Positions 1 through 7,011 of a stretch of 7,410 bases of DNA are shown one piece after another; the first letter of the stretch is position 1; each line of letters starts with the position of its first letter. Source of the stretch: CAZAMT01 sp964486145 (GTDB lineage Bacteria; Bacteroidota; Bacteroidia; Bacteroidales; JAAAOM01); contig CAZAMT010000205.1 in the NCBI GenBank assembly GCA_964486145.1, positions 1 to 7,410 of the forward strand. The letters run 5' to 3'. The position numbers and the translations under genes were made by a program. The notes beneath the pieces are model-generated. The model was not told the DNA's origin and did not search any database. It saw only the letters and a list, made by a program, of their open reading frames with translations.

Positions 1-289
1 CCTCGGTTCATAAATTATTTACAATCAACTGTTTACGATTAAGTTACACTACCTTTTCTGTGAAAAGAAAGTGTAACTAAATCGGGCTAATGCAGCCTTT
101 GGCGGCACAAGCTCTGCTGTATCATAAATTAATATTATAACTTATGAATATGGCAGATTAAATAATTGTATCCCAAAAGATAATAATTTTTAAATTCTTA
201 TGAAAGCAATATTTTTTCACAAGCAGTAATATCTGAATATAACCTTCAGAAATACAGTCATGTTTAAGAACAACAAAATGCTTAAATTA
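1..289. other. Non-coding flank downstream of lpdA
   Basis: This AT-rich stretch follows the lpdA stop codon and contains no convincing gene. Its one clear structure is the long inverted repeat at 36-84, listed separately. A second, weak dyad (TCTGAA at 232-237 and TTCAGA at 245-250, 7-base loop) lies about 40 bases past the lpdA stop. It has a low-GC stem and no U-tract on the lpdA transcript, so I do not call it a terminator. A more GC-rich patch at about 91-122 has no coding context. An ATG on the minus strand at 11-9 could start a gene running out of the window, but under four codons are visible, so it cannot be supported. Confidence 0.6.
36..84. repeat. Long imperfect inverted repeat (hairpin)
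   Basis: The arms pair as 36-40 with 80-84 (5 bp), 42-50 with 70-78 (9 bp, AGTTACACT/AGTGTAACT) and 53-58 with 62-67 (6 bp). That gives 20 pairs interrupted by mismatches at 41/79, 51/69 and 52/68, around a 3-base loop at 59-61. Because it is nearly symmetrical, it could fold in transcripts from either strand. It lies about 205 bases beyond the lpdA stop. Neither side has a U-tract, so a canonical intrinsic terminator is not supported. A terminator or 3' stabiliser of the PDH transcript, a protein-binding dyad or a dispersed repeat are all possible. Confidence 0.7.
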
Positions 290-1729
290 TTATTTCTTTT
301 TGGTTCTTTTTCGTTTGTGAATATGGGTTGCATGTCCGTAAATCATTTCTGCTGCTTCCATTATGGTTTCAGAAAGGGTCGGGTGCGGATGGATGGTTAG
401 TGAAAGATCCAGCGCGTTTGAAGCCATCTCAACTGCATGCGTTAATTCGGCAATCAATTCACCAGCATTATCTCCTACCACAGCGGCACCCAAAAGTATA
501 TCGCTGTCTTTCTCAAACATTAGTTTTGTCAGTCCATCGGCTCCCATGGTCAATGCCCTCCCTGATGCTGACCAGGGAAATTTTGTAACATTGATTTTCT
601 TATTAGATTCTTTCGCGGTATCCTCACTTATCCCGGTGTAAGCAATTTCAGGATGCGTATAAACTACAGCCGGCACCGCCCGTGCATCGAATTTTGTTTT
701 TTTGCCATCAATGGCTTCCACAGCCACTTTTCCCTCATAACTTGCTTTATGCGCCAGCATCATACCTCCAACCACATCTCCTATGGCAAAAATGTTTTTT
801 TCGTTCGTACGCTGCTGTTCATCAACTTTAATAAATCCTTTTTCATCGGTTTCAATTCCGGTATTTTTCAACCCGATGTTTTTGGTGTTGGGTTTTTGCC
901 CGATTGAAACAAGCACTTTATCGAATGATTTTGTTACTTTTTTACCTTCACGGGGGGTAAGTGCAGCTTTTAACTTATTACCTTCTTTTTTCAACTCTTC
1001 GACTTTTGTATCGAAAAAGATTTCTTCAAAAAGGTTAGTATTGATTTTCTTGAATGTTTTTACAAGTTCACGGTCAATTCCCGGCAGGAAATCAGAAGTC
1101 ATTTCCGCGATGGTTACTTTACTGCCCAATGCTTTATAAACGCTGCTCATTTCCAGTCCGATGTAACCTCCTCCGATAACCAGCAACGATTTTGGAACAT
1201 CCGGCAGATTCAATGCCTGTTCGGAGTTCATGACAAGATCTGAAGACATATCTACGTCAGGCAGCGAAACTGGAGAGGCACCGGTAGCAACAATTGCATT
1301 TTTAAATTGAACGATATACTTTTCTCCTTTCTGAGGGGAAATTTCCAACTCGTTGGAGTCAATAAATGATGCTTTGCCGCGCACATAATTTACATTTCGT
1401 GATTTGGCAAGTTGGCCCAAACCACCGGTAAGTTTTTTAACCACGGTATCTTTCCATTCTCTTACTTTATCAATATCAATGCTGGGTTTGTTAAATTTCA
1501 TACCCCATTGCCCGGCTTCTTCGGTTTCCGATCTGATTTTGGCCAGGTGCAATAATGCTTTTGAGGGGATGCATCCACGGTACAGGCATACTCCCCCGGG
1601 ATTGATTTCGGGGTCAACAAGTGTAACATCCATTCCTAAATCGGCTGCCAGAAATGCGGCATGGTAACCGCCCGGACCTGCGCCAACAATAATTAATTGA
1701 TGTTCTTTTTTATTTTGTTTTTTACTCAT
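290..1729 (-). CDS. lpdA: Dihydrolipoyl dehydrogenase (PDHc E3)
   Basis: This 479-residue flavoprotein, of normal family length, reoxidises the dihydrolipoyl group of E2 and reduces NAD+ to NADH in the cytoplasm. The FAD-binding motif GAGPGG is at residues 16-21. The redox disulfide Cys48/Cys53 lies in GGVCLYRGCIPSK, the second FAD contact ATG is at 148-150, and the NAD-binding GGGYIG is at 186-191. A GD at 317-318 contacts FAD. The C-terminal dimerisation domain carries the catalytic His449 and Glu454 in HPHPTLSE. The ATG is 12 bases after the aceF stop, so the gene is very probably co-transcribed and the complex's own E3. No clear ribosome-binding site precedes it. Both termini are basic: residues 3-8 include four Lys, and seven of the last eight residues are Lys or Arg. 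The same E3 might also serve 2-oxoglutarate dehydrogenase or glycine cleavage, which the window cannot show. Confidence 0.97.
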   Translation of the reverse strand: MSKKQNKKEHQLIIVGAGPGGYHAAFLAADLGMDVTLVDPEINPGGVCLYRGCIPSKALLHLAKIRSETEEAGQWGMKFNKPSIDIDKVREWKDTVVKKLTGGLGQLAKSRNVNYVRGKASFIDSNELEISPQKGEKYIVQFKNAIVATGASPVSLPDVDMSSDLVMNSEQALNLPDVPKSLLVIGGGYIGLEMSSVYKALGSKVTIAEMTSDFLPGIDRELVKTFKKINTNLFEEIFFDTKVEELKKEGNKLKAALTPREGKKVTKSFDKVLVSIGQKPNTKNIGLKNTGIETDEKGFIKVDEQQRTNEKNIFAIGDVVGGMMLAHKASYEGKVAVEAIDGKKTKFDARAVPAVVYTHPEIAYTGISEDTAKESNKKINVTKFPWSASGRALTMGADGLTKLMFEKDSDILLGAAVVGDNAGELIAELTHAVEMASNALDLSLTIHPHPTLSETIMEAAEMIYGHATHIHKRKRTKKK

Positions 1730-1741
1730 AGGTTCTGATTT

Positions 1742-3082
1742 TTACAATAGAGCTGATAAGGGATTTTCGAGACTTTCACACAACCATCGTAAAAATCGTG
1801 CTCCATCGGCGCCATCAATTAACCGATGATCATATGACAGCGACAATGGAAGGATTTTTCGGGGTTCCCAGTTGCCGTCTTTCCAAATCGGTTGCATTTT
1901 GGCTCGTGATACTCCCAGAATGGCTGCCTGTGGAGGAAAAATTACCGGAGTAAATCCTGTTCCTCCGATTCCTCCAAGGTTGGATATTGTAAAATTTCCT
2001 CCTTGCAACTCATCAGGGTTTATTTTTTTATCTCTGGCCCGTTTCGCTATGTCCGTAAGTTCAACAGACAGTTCCGTTAATGTTTTTTTATCCACATCAC
2101 GGATAACGGGCACCAGTAGTCCCTGTTCTGTGTCAACAGCGATGCCAATATTGAAATATTTTTTCAGGACTATTTCTTTGTTTTGCATATCAAGACTGGC
2201 ATTAAACCTTGGAAATTGTTTTAATGCCATATTGGAAATTTTTAACAGGATGGCTGTTACAGTTAATTTTCCTCCTGCTTTTTCAACCGGTTTGGCATAT
2301 TTACTTCTAAATTCTTCAAGTACCGTTACATCAGCTTCATCAAATTGTGTAACATGCGGTATCGATTGCCATGAATTGGTTGTGTTTTCACCTGTTATTT
2401 GCCTGATGCGGCTTAATGACTGTCTCTCAACTTCGCCCCATTTTGAAAAATCGGGTAATTCAATTTTTCCTGTTGTTGGAACGGATCCGCCATCTTTTGA
2501 TATTTTTGATTTGGCAAATGCTTTCACATCTTCGGTTGTTATCCTGTTCCCCGGCCCGGTACCTTCGACCTGGTAAATATCTACCCCGATTTCCCTTGCA
2601 AGCCTTCTTACTGAAGGTGAAGCTGGAACTTCTTTTTCTCTTTTCTCAGCAGGTTCTTTTTTATCCGATGTTTCTATTTCTTCTTTTTCTTCTACTTTTT
2701 CATCTTCTTGTTCATCAGCTTGATCTTCTTTTTCTTTTTTGTCAATTTCTTCCTCTGGTTCCTCCTCATCTTCCTTGGTTTTTTCCTTTTTTTTACCTTT
2801 TAACTGCGATTTTTCTTCTTTCTCTTCTTCTTTATCATCACCCTCATCTGTTTCTATGATCATAATGACTTCACCTACACCGACTTCATCTCCTTCCTTC
2901 ACCTTAATTTGTGCTACTTTACCGGCAAATGGCGATGGAATATCGGTTGTTGCTTTGTCGGTTTCCACCTCAACCACGGGCTGTTCTTCTTCAATTGTAT
3001 CTCCTTCTGAGACAAGTATACCGCTAATAACACCTGATTCAACATTCTCTGCAATGTCCGGTATTTTTATTTCTTTTTTCAT
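1742..3082 (-). CDS. aceF: Dihydrolipoamide acetyltransferase (PDHc E2)
   Basis: E2 core of the pyruvate dehydrogenase complex, 446 residues; it transfers the acetyl group from its lipoyl arm to CoA. A single N-terminal lipoyl domain (about 1-78) carries the lipoylated lysine K43 in ETDKATTD. A linker at about 79-152 follows and is roughly three-quarters charged (mostly Glu and Lys). The peripheral-subunit-binding domain is at about 153-190, and the catalytic domain runs from about 215 to the end with the hallmark DHRLIDG (His419, Asp423). E. coli AceF has three lipoyl domains, so this is a short single-arm version. The ATG is well placed because the lipoyl fold begins at once. It lies 55 bases after aceE and 12 before lpdA. 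Its setting between AceE and Lpd favours pyruvate over 2-oxoglutarate or branched-chain substrates. Confidence 0.96.
   Translation of the reverse strand: MKKEIKIPDIAENVESGVISGILVSEGDTIEEEQPVVEVETDKATTDIPSPFAGKVAQIKVKEGDEVGVGEVIMIIETDEGDDKEEEKEEKSQLKGKKKEKTKEDEEEPEEEIDKKEKEDQADEQEDEKVEEKEEIETSDKKEPAEKREKEVPASPSVRRLAREIGVDIYQVEGTGPGNRITTEDVKAFAKSKISKDGGSVPTTGKIELPDFSKWGEVERQSLSRIRQITGENTTNSWQSIPHVTQFDEADVTVLEEFRSKYAKPVEKAGGKLTVTAILLKISNMALKQFPRFNASLDMQNKEIVLKKYFNIGIAVDTEQGLLVPVIRDVDKKTLTELSVELTDIAKRARDKKINPDELQGGNFTISNLGGIGGTGFTPVIFPPQAAILGVSRAKMQPIWKDGNWEPRKILPLSLSYDHRLIDGADGARFLRWLCESLENPLSALL
2627..2848 (-). other. Highly charged Glu/Lys linker of AceF (residues 79-152)
   Basis: By count this 74-residue segment has 28 Glu, 9 Asp, 18 Lys and 1 Arg, so about 76% is charged with a net charge near -18. 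It has only two Pro and two Ala. E2 linkers are classically Ala/Pro-rich and flexible, so this composition is unusual. The coding strand here is almost all purine, which appears as a long pyrimidine tract on the plus strand. The segment connects the lipoyl domain to the subunit-binding domain, so it is the swinging arm's tether. Confidence 0.85.
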
Positions 3083-3137
3083 AACTCTTTGTTTTTAAAG
3101 GTTGTCTATTGTCCCGGGTACCGTGCATTTCAATCAT

Positions 3138-5804
3138 TTAGAACATGGCCGGATTGGCTTTACTGCCATCAATGTTGAGTTCTTTCATTGCCTTTTTAAG
3201 TTCTTCTTTTTTTATTTTCCCTTCTTCATATAAAGTATGCATGGCCGTAAATGCAATGTGTTTAGCGTCTACTTCAAAATGATCACGAAGCATTTCTCTT
3301 CCATCGCTTTTCCCAAAACCATCGGTACCAAGGGCAGTCAACCTGCCAGGGAACCATTTACTTATGGAAAGTGGAAGTGTTTTCAGGTAATCACTGGCAG
3401 CAATGAAGGGGCCTTTCTCGTTGCTTGTAACTTGCTGGATGTAGTTGGGTTTATCTTTTTTATTCACTTCCAGGCGGTTTATTCTTTCCGTGTCTCTTGC
3501 ATTATCATACAATTCCTTATAACTGGTTACGCTCCAAACGCTGGATGATACATTGAACTTCTTCTCCAGAATCTCCGAAGCTTTTAATGCCTCGTTCAGG
3601 ATGGTCCCGCTTCCCAGCAACTGAACGTGCTTGTCATTCTTTTTGGAAGGTGATGAATACAGATACATACCTTTCAATATACCTTCTTCCGCGTTAGCTG
3701 GTATTGGCGGCATTTCATATTTTTCGTTCATTACAGTGATATAGTAAAAAACGTCCTCTTGATCAATAAACATTTTTTTGATGCCGGCTTTTACAATAAC
3801 AGCCAGTTCGTAAGCAAATGCCGGATCATAGGCTTTGCAGGATGGAACCGACATGGCGAGGTGATGGCTGTGACCATCCTGGTGCTGCAAACCCTCGCCG
3901 GGCAGGGTCGTTCTGCCGGATGTACCACCTATTAGAAATCCCCTTGCGCGTGCATCAGCAGCAGCCCATATAAAGTCACCAATGCGTTGAAAACCGAACA
4001 TGGAATAAAAGATAAAGAATGGAATGGTGTAAATGCCATGCGATGAATAGGAGGTTCCGGATGCGATGAATGACGACATGGAGCCTGCTTCTGATATTCC
4101 TTCTTCAAGAATGGCTCCGTCTTTGGCTTCTTTATAGTACAACAGGCTTTCTTTATCCACGGGTTCGTAAAGCTGACCGGTGTGCGCGTAAATGCCTGCC
4201 TGACGGAAGAGGGCATCCATTCCAAATGTTCGTGATTCATCGGGAACGATGGGAATAATAAGGTCTTTTACATTTTTATCTTTCAGTAGTTTTGACATCA
4301 TCTGCACTATGACCATGGTTGTAGCTACTTTTCTATCGCCTGAACCTTTTAAGAATTCATCATAGATTTTTTTGTCTGGCTCATTTATTGCTTTAGCCTG
4401 GTGTTTTCTTTTCGGCAAAAATCCGCCCAGTTTTTTTCTTCGTTCCTGCAAATATTTCATCTCCCCGGTATCATCCGCAGGCTTGTAAAAAGGAGCTTTT
4501 GACAGGTCATCATCCGATATCGGAATACCAAATCTGCCTCTAAAATGCCGTAATTCTTCCTCGTTTAATTTTTTTTGCTGATGAGTAATGTTTCTTCCTT
4601 CCCCGGCTTCCCCGAGTCCGTATCCTTTGATGGTTTGAGCAAGAATTACCGTTGGCTCACCGCTGTGGTTGACAGCTTTTTTATAGGCGTTGTAAACTTT
4701 AACCGGATCGTGTCCTCCCCTGCGCAATTTGGCAAGTTGTTCATCGGAATAGTTTTCAACCATTTTCAGAAGTTGATCATATTTGCCAAAGAAATCCTTT
4801 CGAATAAAATCACCATCTGCAATGGAATATTTTTGGCGCTGTCCGTCCACTACTTCTCCCAGGCGCTTGGCAAGAAGACCATCGTTATCTTTCTCCAGGA
4901 GTGGATCCCAATCCTGGCCCAACACGACTTTAATGACATTCCATCCAGCACCTTTAAAAGCAGATTCGAGTTCCTGAATGACCGAACCGTTTCCCCGAAC
5001 CGGACCATCCAATCGCTGCAGGTTACAATTGATTACAAAAATCAGGTTATCCAGTTCTTCCCTTGATGCCAGCGTTAACGCACCCATTGATTCGGGTTCA
5101 TCCATTTCACCGTCACCAAGAAAAGCCCACACTTTTTGATCCGATTCTTCAATCAAACCGTTATCTTCCATGTATCTGTTAAACCGGGCCTGGTAAATGG
5201 CCATCAGTGGCGAGAGGCCCATGGAGACGGTTGGGAATTGCCAGTAGTCAGGCATCAGACGTGGATGAGGGTATGACGAAAGTCCACCTTTCTTATGAAG
5301 TTCCTGACGGAAGTTTTCCAGATCTTTTTCATTCAACTGGCCTTCGAGAAATGATCGTGCATACATACCTGGCGAAGCATGTCCCTGGAAATAAATAAGA
5401 TCTGGCTTTCCGTTATCGTAGCCACGGAAAAAGTGATTAAAGCCCACTTCATAGAGCGTGGCGCTCGATGCATAGGTTGAAATGTGCCCGCCAATACCAT
5501 CAATTTCCTTGTTGGCTCTTACTACCATCGCCATGGCATTCCATCGGATAATGCTTTTTATTTTACGCTCAATTTCCCTGTTTCCCGGGAATGGTTCTTC
5601 CGTTTTGGCCGGAATGGTGTTGATGTATGGTGTGTTTCCGCAATAGGTGAAAGTAATCCCGTTTTTTTGAGCGGTGGCCTGCAACAGGCTCAATAATTCC
5701 TGAACTCGTTCGGGTTCTTCATTTTCAATCACATACTTTAATGAATCTATCCACTCCTGATTTTCTGTTTCGTATATTTTTTTTTGTTCTTTTTCGCTGG
5801 CCAT
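3138..5804 (-). CDS. aceE: Pyruvate dehydrogenase E1, homodimeric type
   Basis: At 888 residues this nearly equals E. coli AceE (887). It uses thiamine diphosphate and Mg2+ to decarboxylate pyruvate and acetylate the E2 lipoyl group. The N-terminal region (about 11-45, with ETENQEWIDSL) resembles the E2-docking segment of E. coli AceE. The cofactor motif starts at GDGEMDE (229-235) and ends at NCN (259-261). The active-site loop EGRNITHQQKK contains His408, matching E. coli His407. Glu523 in PDESRTFG and His641 in GLQHQDGHSH match E. coli Glu522 and His640. The frame is intact throughout. The ATG lacks a Shine-Dalgarno sequence but sits correctly for the family. It heads the aceE-aceF-lpdA cluster; upstream lie two candidate regulatory structures and an assembly gap, so its promoter may be partly hidden. 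Confidence 0.98.
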   Translation of the reverse strand: MASEKEQKKIYETENQEWIDSLKYVIENEEPERVQELLSLLQATAQKNGITFTYCGNTPYINTIPAKTEEPFPGNREIERKIKSIIRWNAMAMVVRANKEIDGIGGHISTYASSATLYEVGFNHFFRGYDNGKPDLIYFQGHASPGMYARSFLEGQLNEKDLENFRQELHKKGGLSSYPHPRLMPDYWQFPTVSMGLSPLMAIYQARFNRYMEDNGLIEESDQKVWAFLGDGEMDEPESMGALTLASREELDNLIFVINCNLQRLDGPVRGNGSVIQELESAFKGAGWNVIKVVLGQDWDPLLEKDNDGLLAKRLGEVVDGQRQKYSIADGDFIRKDFFGKYDQLLKMVENYSDEQLAKLRRGGHDPVKVYNAYKKAVNHSGEPTVILAQTIKGYGLGEAGEGRNITHQQKKLNEEELRHFRGRFGIPISDDDLSKAPFYKPADDTGEMKYLQERRKKLGGFLPKRKHQAKAINEPDKKIYDEFLKGSGDRKVATTMVIVQMMSKLLKDKNVKDLIIPIVPDESRTFGMDALFRQAGIYAHTGQLYEPVDKESLLYYKEAKDGAILEEGISEAGSMSSFIASGTSYSSHGIYTIPFFIFYSMFGFQRIGDFIWAAADARARGFLIGGTSGRTTLPGEGLQHQDGHSHHLAMSVPSCKAYDPAFAYELAVIVKAGIKKMFIDQEDVFYYITVMNEKYEMPPIPANAEEGILKGMYLYSSPSKKNDKHVQLLGSGTILNEALKASEILEKKFNVSSSVWSVTSYKELYDNARDTERINRLEVNKKDKPNYIQQVTSNEKGPFIAASDYLKTLPLSISKWFPGRLTALGTDGFGKSDGREMLRDHFEVDAKHIAFTAMHTLYEEGKIKKEELKKAMKELNIDGSKANPAMF

Positions 5805-5828
5805 GTTATAAAATATTGATTTAACCTT

Positions 5829-5844
5829 ATGATATTTACATCAT
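5829..5844. promoter_or_regulatory. Dyad ATGAT-N6-ATCAT upstream of aceE
   Basis: Two perfectly inverted 5-base half-sites (5829-5833 and 5840-5844) are separated by 6 bases, 25-40 bases before the aceE ATG. The half-site spacing resembles that of CRP-family operators (TGTGA-N6-TCACA), but the half-site sequence is different. In AT-rich DNA a 5-bp dyad can occur by chance. No regulator gene in the window supports it. Confidence 0.25.
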
Positions 5845-5849
5845 TGAAC

Positions 5850-5865
5850 ATTTTTACATTTTTAC
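5850..5865. repeat. Tandem 8-bp repeat in the aceE leader
   Basis: The unit ATTTTTAC occurs twice in exact tandem, 46-61 bases before the aceE start. On the coding strand it reads as two GTAAAAAT units, just upstream of the ATGAT dyad. It could be a regulator-binding repeat or simple slippage in AT-rich DNA. Confidence 0.5.
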
Positions 5866-5909
5866 AAAAAACAGGGTGCCGGCTTGAAAGCGAGTTATGT
5901 ATTTTGTTT

Positions 5910-5941
5910 AATTCCTCCTCTGGGCAGGAATTGGTTCCTGC
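5910..5941 (-). promoter_or_regulatory. Mutually exclusive hairpins in the aceE leader
   Basis: Three segments compete for pairing. GCAGGAA (5924-5930) pairs with TTCCTGC (5935-5941) around a 4-base loop, giving 7 bp. AATTCCT (5910-5916) pairs with AGGAATT (5926-5932) around a 9-base loop, also 7 bp. Both hairpins need 5926-5930, so only one can form at a time. On the aceE strand the region also contains AGGAGG (complement of 5914-5919), about 110 bases before the ATG, too far to serve it and with no start codon at normal distance. The layout recalls attenuators, but no U-tract follows either hairpin, so a regulatory role is only a possibility. Confidence 0.3.
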
Positions 5942-6015
5942 TTTAAAAATTCAAATGAACAATTCCATTTATTTCTTTAGTTCTACAACAAGGTTTTTTC
6001 ATTAATTGTTTTAAT

Positions 6016-6115
6016 NNNNNNNNNNNNNNNNNNNNNNNNNNNNNNNNNNNNNNNNNNNNNNNNNNNNNNNNNNNNNNNNNNNNNNNNNNNNNNNNNNNNN
6101 NNNNNNNNNNNNNNN
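6016..6115. other. Assembly gap (100 N)
   Basis: Exactly 100 undetermined bases, a conventional scaffold placeholder, separate usp from the aceE leader. The bases on both edges are the same 7-mer, TTTTAAT (6009-6015 and 6116-6122), so the contigs may overlap and the true gap may be absent. If they join at that 7-mer, the usp-aceE interval is about 239 bases instead of 346. The usp terminator and aceE promoter, if present, would lie in or near this stretch. Confidence 0.97.
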
Positions 6116-6150
6116 TTTTAATCTGATTATTTTTGTCATTATATTCAAAT

Positions 6151-7011
6151 TTAGTCATGATATACCAATACGGGAAGGTTGGTTTTTTTAATCAATTTTT
6201 TGGTAGCACTTTTGCTGAATATTTTCTCAAAAAAGTTCCTGTTTTCTTTCAATATAACAATAACATTTGCCTTGTTGGCGTGAGCAAATTCATCCAGTTG
6301 ATTCACAAGGTCATCCTGATCATCACCGTTTGAAATAGATGTTACTGTTATGTCGTTATAACCAACCTTTTCAGTAATTGTTTCATTGAATCCTTCTTGC
6401 CGCAAACGTTCATCAAATTCTTTATCATTTAAGATATGAACTGATGTAATGTGGGAGTCATGTCGTGCAGCAATGTGGCTCAACTTCTTTAGGGTATCAA
6501 TATCTTCTTTCTTGTAATCGGTTGCATACACGATTTCTTTTATGGGTGTATATTCCATTTCAGAAGGTATAATCCACACGGGACAACGCGCACGCGATGC
6601 AACTTTTTCGTCCGTATTTTCGAGGAGTGCTGAATGTTCTTCCTCTTTCTGAACCAGGATCATTTTCACATCATCCATGTCCGATCGATCTACAATTTTG
6701 TCGGTGTTGGTTCCATTTAATATTTCCTGGTATACCGGGGGAGGATTGACAACATTTGAATTAATCATTTCAACATGGTTATTTAACATTTCTCTGGCTG
6801 CTTCCTCACGTTCTTTCAGCACCTCAACGGTTACCTGAGGGGTATAATTGTACCCTGTACTTACATTAGGTACATCAGGTCCCGCCACTTGAACGTCAAT
6901 GACATGAATTAGTAACAAAGACAAATTAAGATCGCGGGCGAGATTTGCACCGTACATTACCGTTTTTTCCATATTATCGGCAAATTCAATAGGAATCAAT
7001 AAGCTTTTCAT
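6151..7011 (-). CDS. Tandem-domain universal stress protein
   Basis: A 286-residue cytoplasmic protein with two Usp folds, at about 1-148 and 155-285. Each begins with the family's short hydrophobic strand (SLLIPIEF at 3-10; EIVYATDY at 159-166) and ends in a PVW/PVLV strand (PVWIIP at 144-149; PVLVYHD at 280-286). Neither domain shows the G-x2-G-x9-G(S/T) motif used by ATP-binding Usp proteins, so it probably resembles the non-ATP-binding class. Usp proteins are linked to stress survival, but the specific role here is unknown. The ATG fits the fold's first strand; no Shine-Dalgarno sequence is visible. It lies upstream of aceE on the same strand, but the gap prevents any firm claim that they are co-transcribed. 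Confidence 0.9.
   Translation of the reverse strand: MKSLLIPIEFADNMEKTVMYGANLARDLNLSLLLIHVIDVQVAGPDVPNVSTGYNYTPQVTVEVLKEREEAAREMLNNHVEMINSNVVNPPPVYQEILNGTNTDKIVDRSDMDDVKMILVQKEEEHSALLENTDEKVASRARCPVWIIPSEMEYTPIKEIVYATDYKKEDIDTLKKLSHIAARHDSHITSVHILNDKEFDERLRQEGFNETITEKVGYNDITVTSISNGDDQDDLVNQLDEFAHANKANVIVILKENRNFFEKIFSKSATKKLIKKTNLPVLVYHD

Noticed and set aside
89..127. A plus-strand reading that resembles the C-terminal end of a protein with FGGTSSAV
   Set aside because: An in-frame stop at 74-76 leaves only 16 codons without a start; too short to support a gene fragment.
1872..2576. A 234-codon open frame on the plus strand, antisense to aceF
   Set aside because: It lies wholly within the well-supported aceF gene, has no recognisable domain, and is explained by the base composition of the opposite strand.
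2416..2859. A 147-codon plus-strand frame rich in Leu and Phe that looks like a membrane protein
   Set aside because: It is the complement of the Glu/Lys-rich E2 linker; its hydrophobic look is a direct result of the pyrimidine tract.
3113..3123. An 11-bp match to a cloning-vector polylinker (CCCGGGTACCG) between aceE and aceF
   Set aside because: The match ends on both sides, the flanks are ordinary genomic sequence and both genes are intact, so chance is the better explanation.
3932..4240. A 102-codon minus-strand frame inside aceE
   Set aside because: It overlaps the strongly supported aceE frame, and its translation shows no recognisable domain.
5929..5935. AATTGGT, which matches half of the E. 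coli PdhR operator
   Set aside because: The second half-site is missing at the required spacing, no pdhR gene is present, and the bases are explained by the hairpins.
5951..5985. A possible Bacteroidota-type promoter for aceE (TTCATTTG with an upstream TTG)
   Set aside because: The -7 box has a mismatch in its TA, and the spacing to the TTG is about 26 bases, longer than the expected range.
5943..6158. A 71-codon minus-strand frame starting inside the end of usp
   Set aside because: Nearly half of it is undetermined sequence across the gap. If the gap edges merge at the shared 7-mer, the frame ends after about 22 codons. No product is recognisable.
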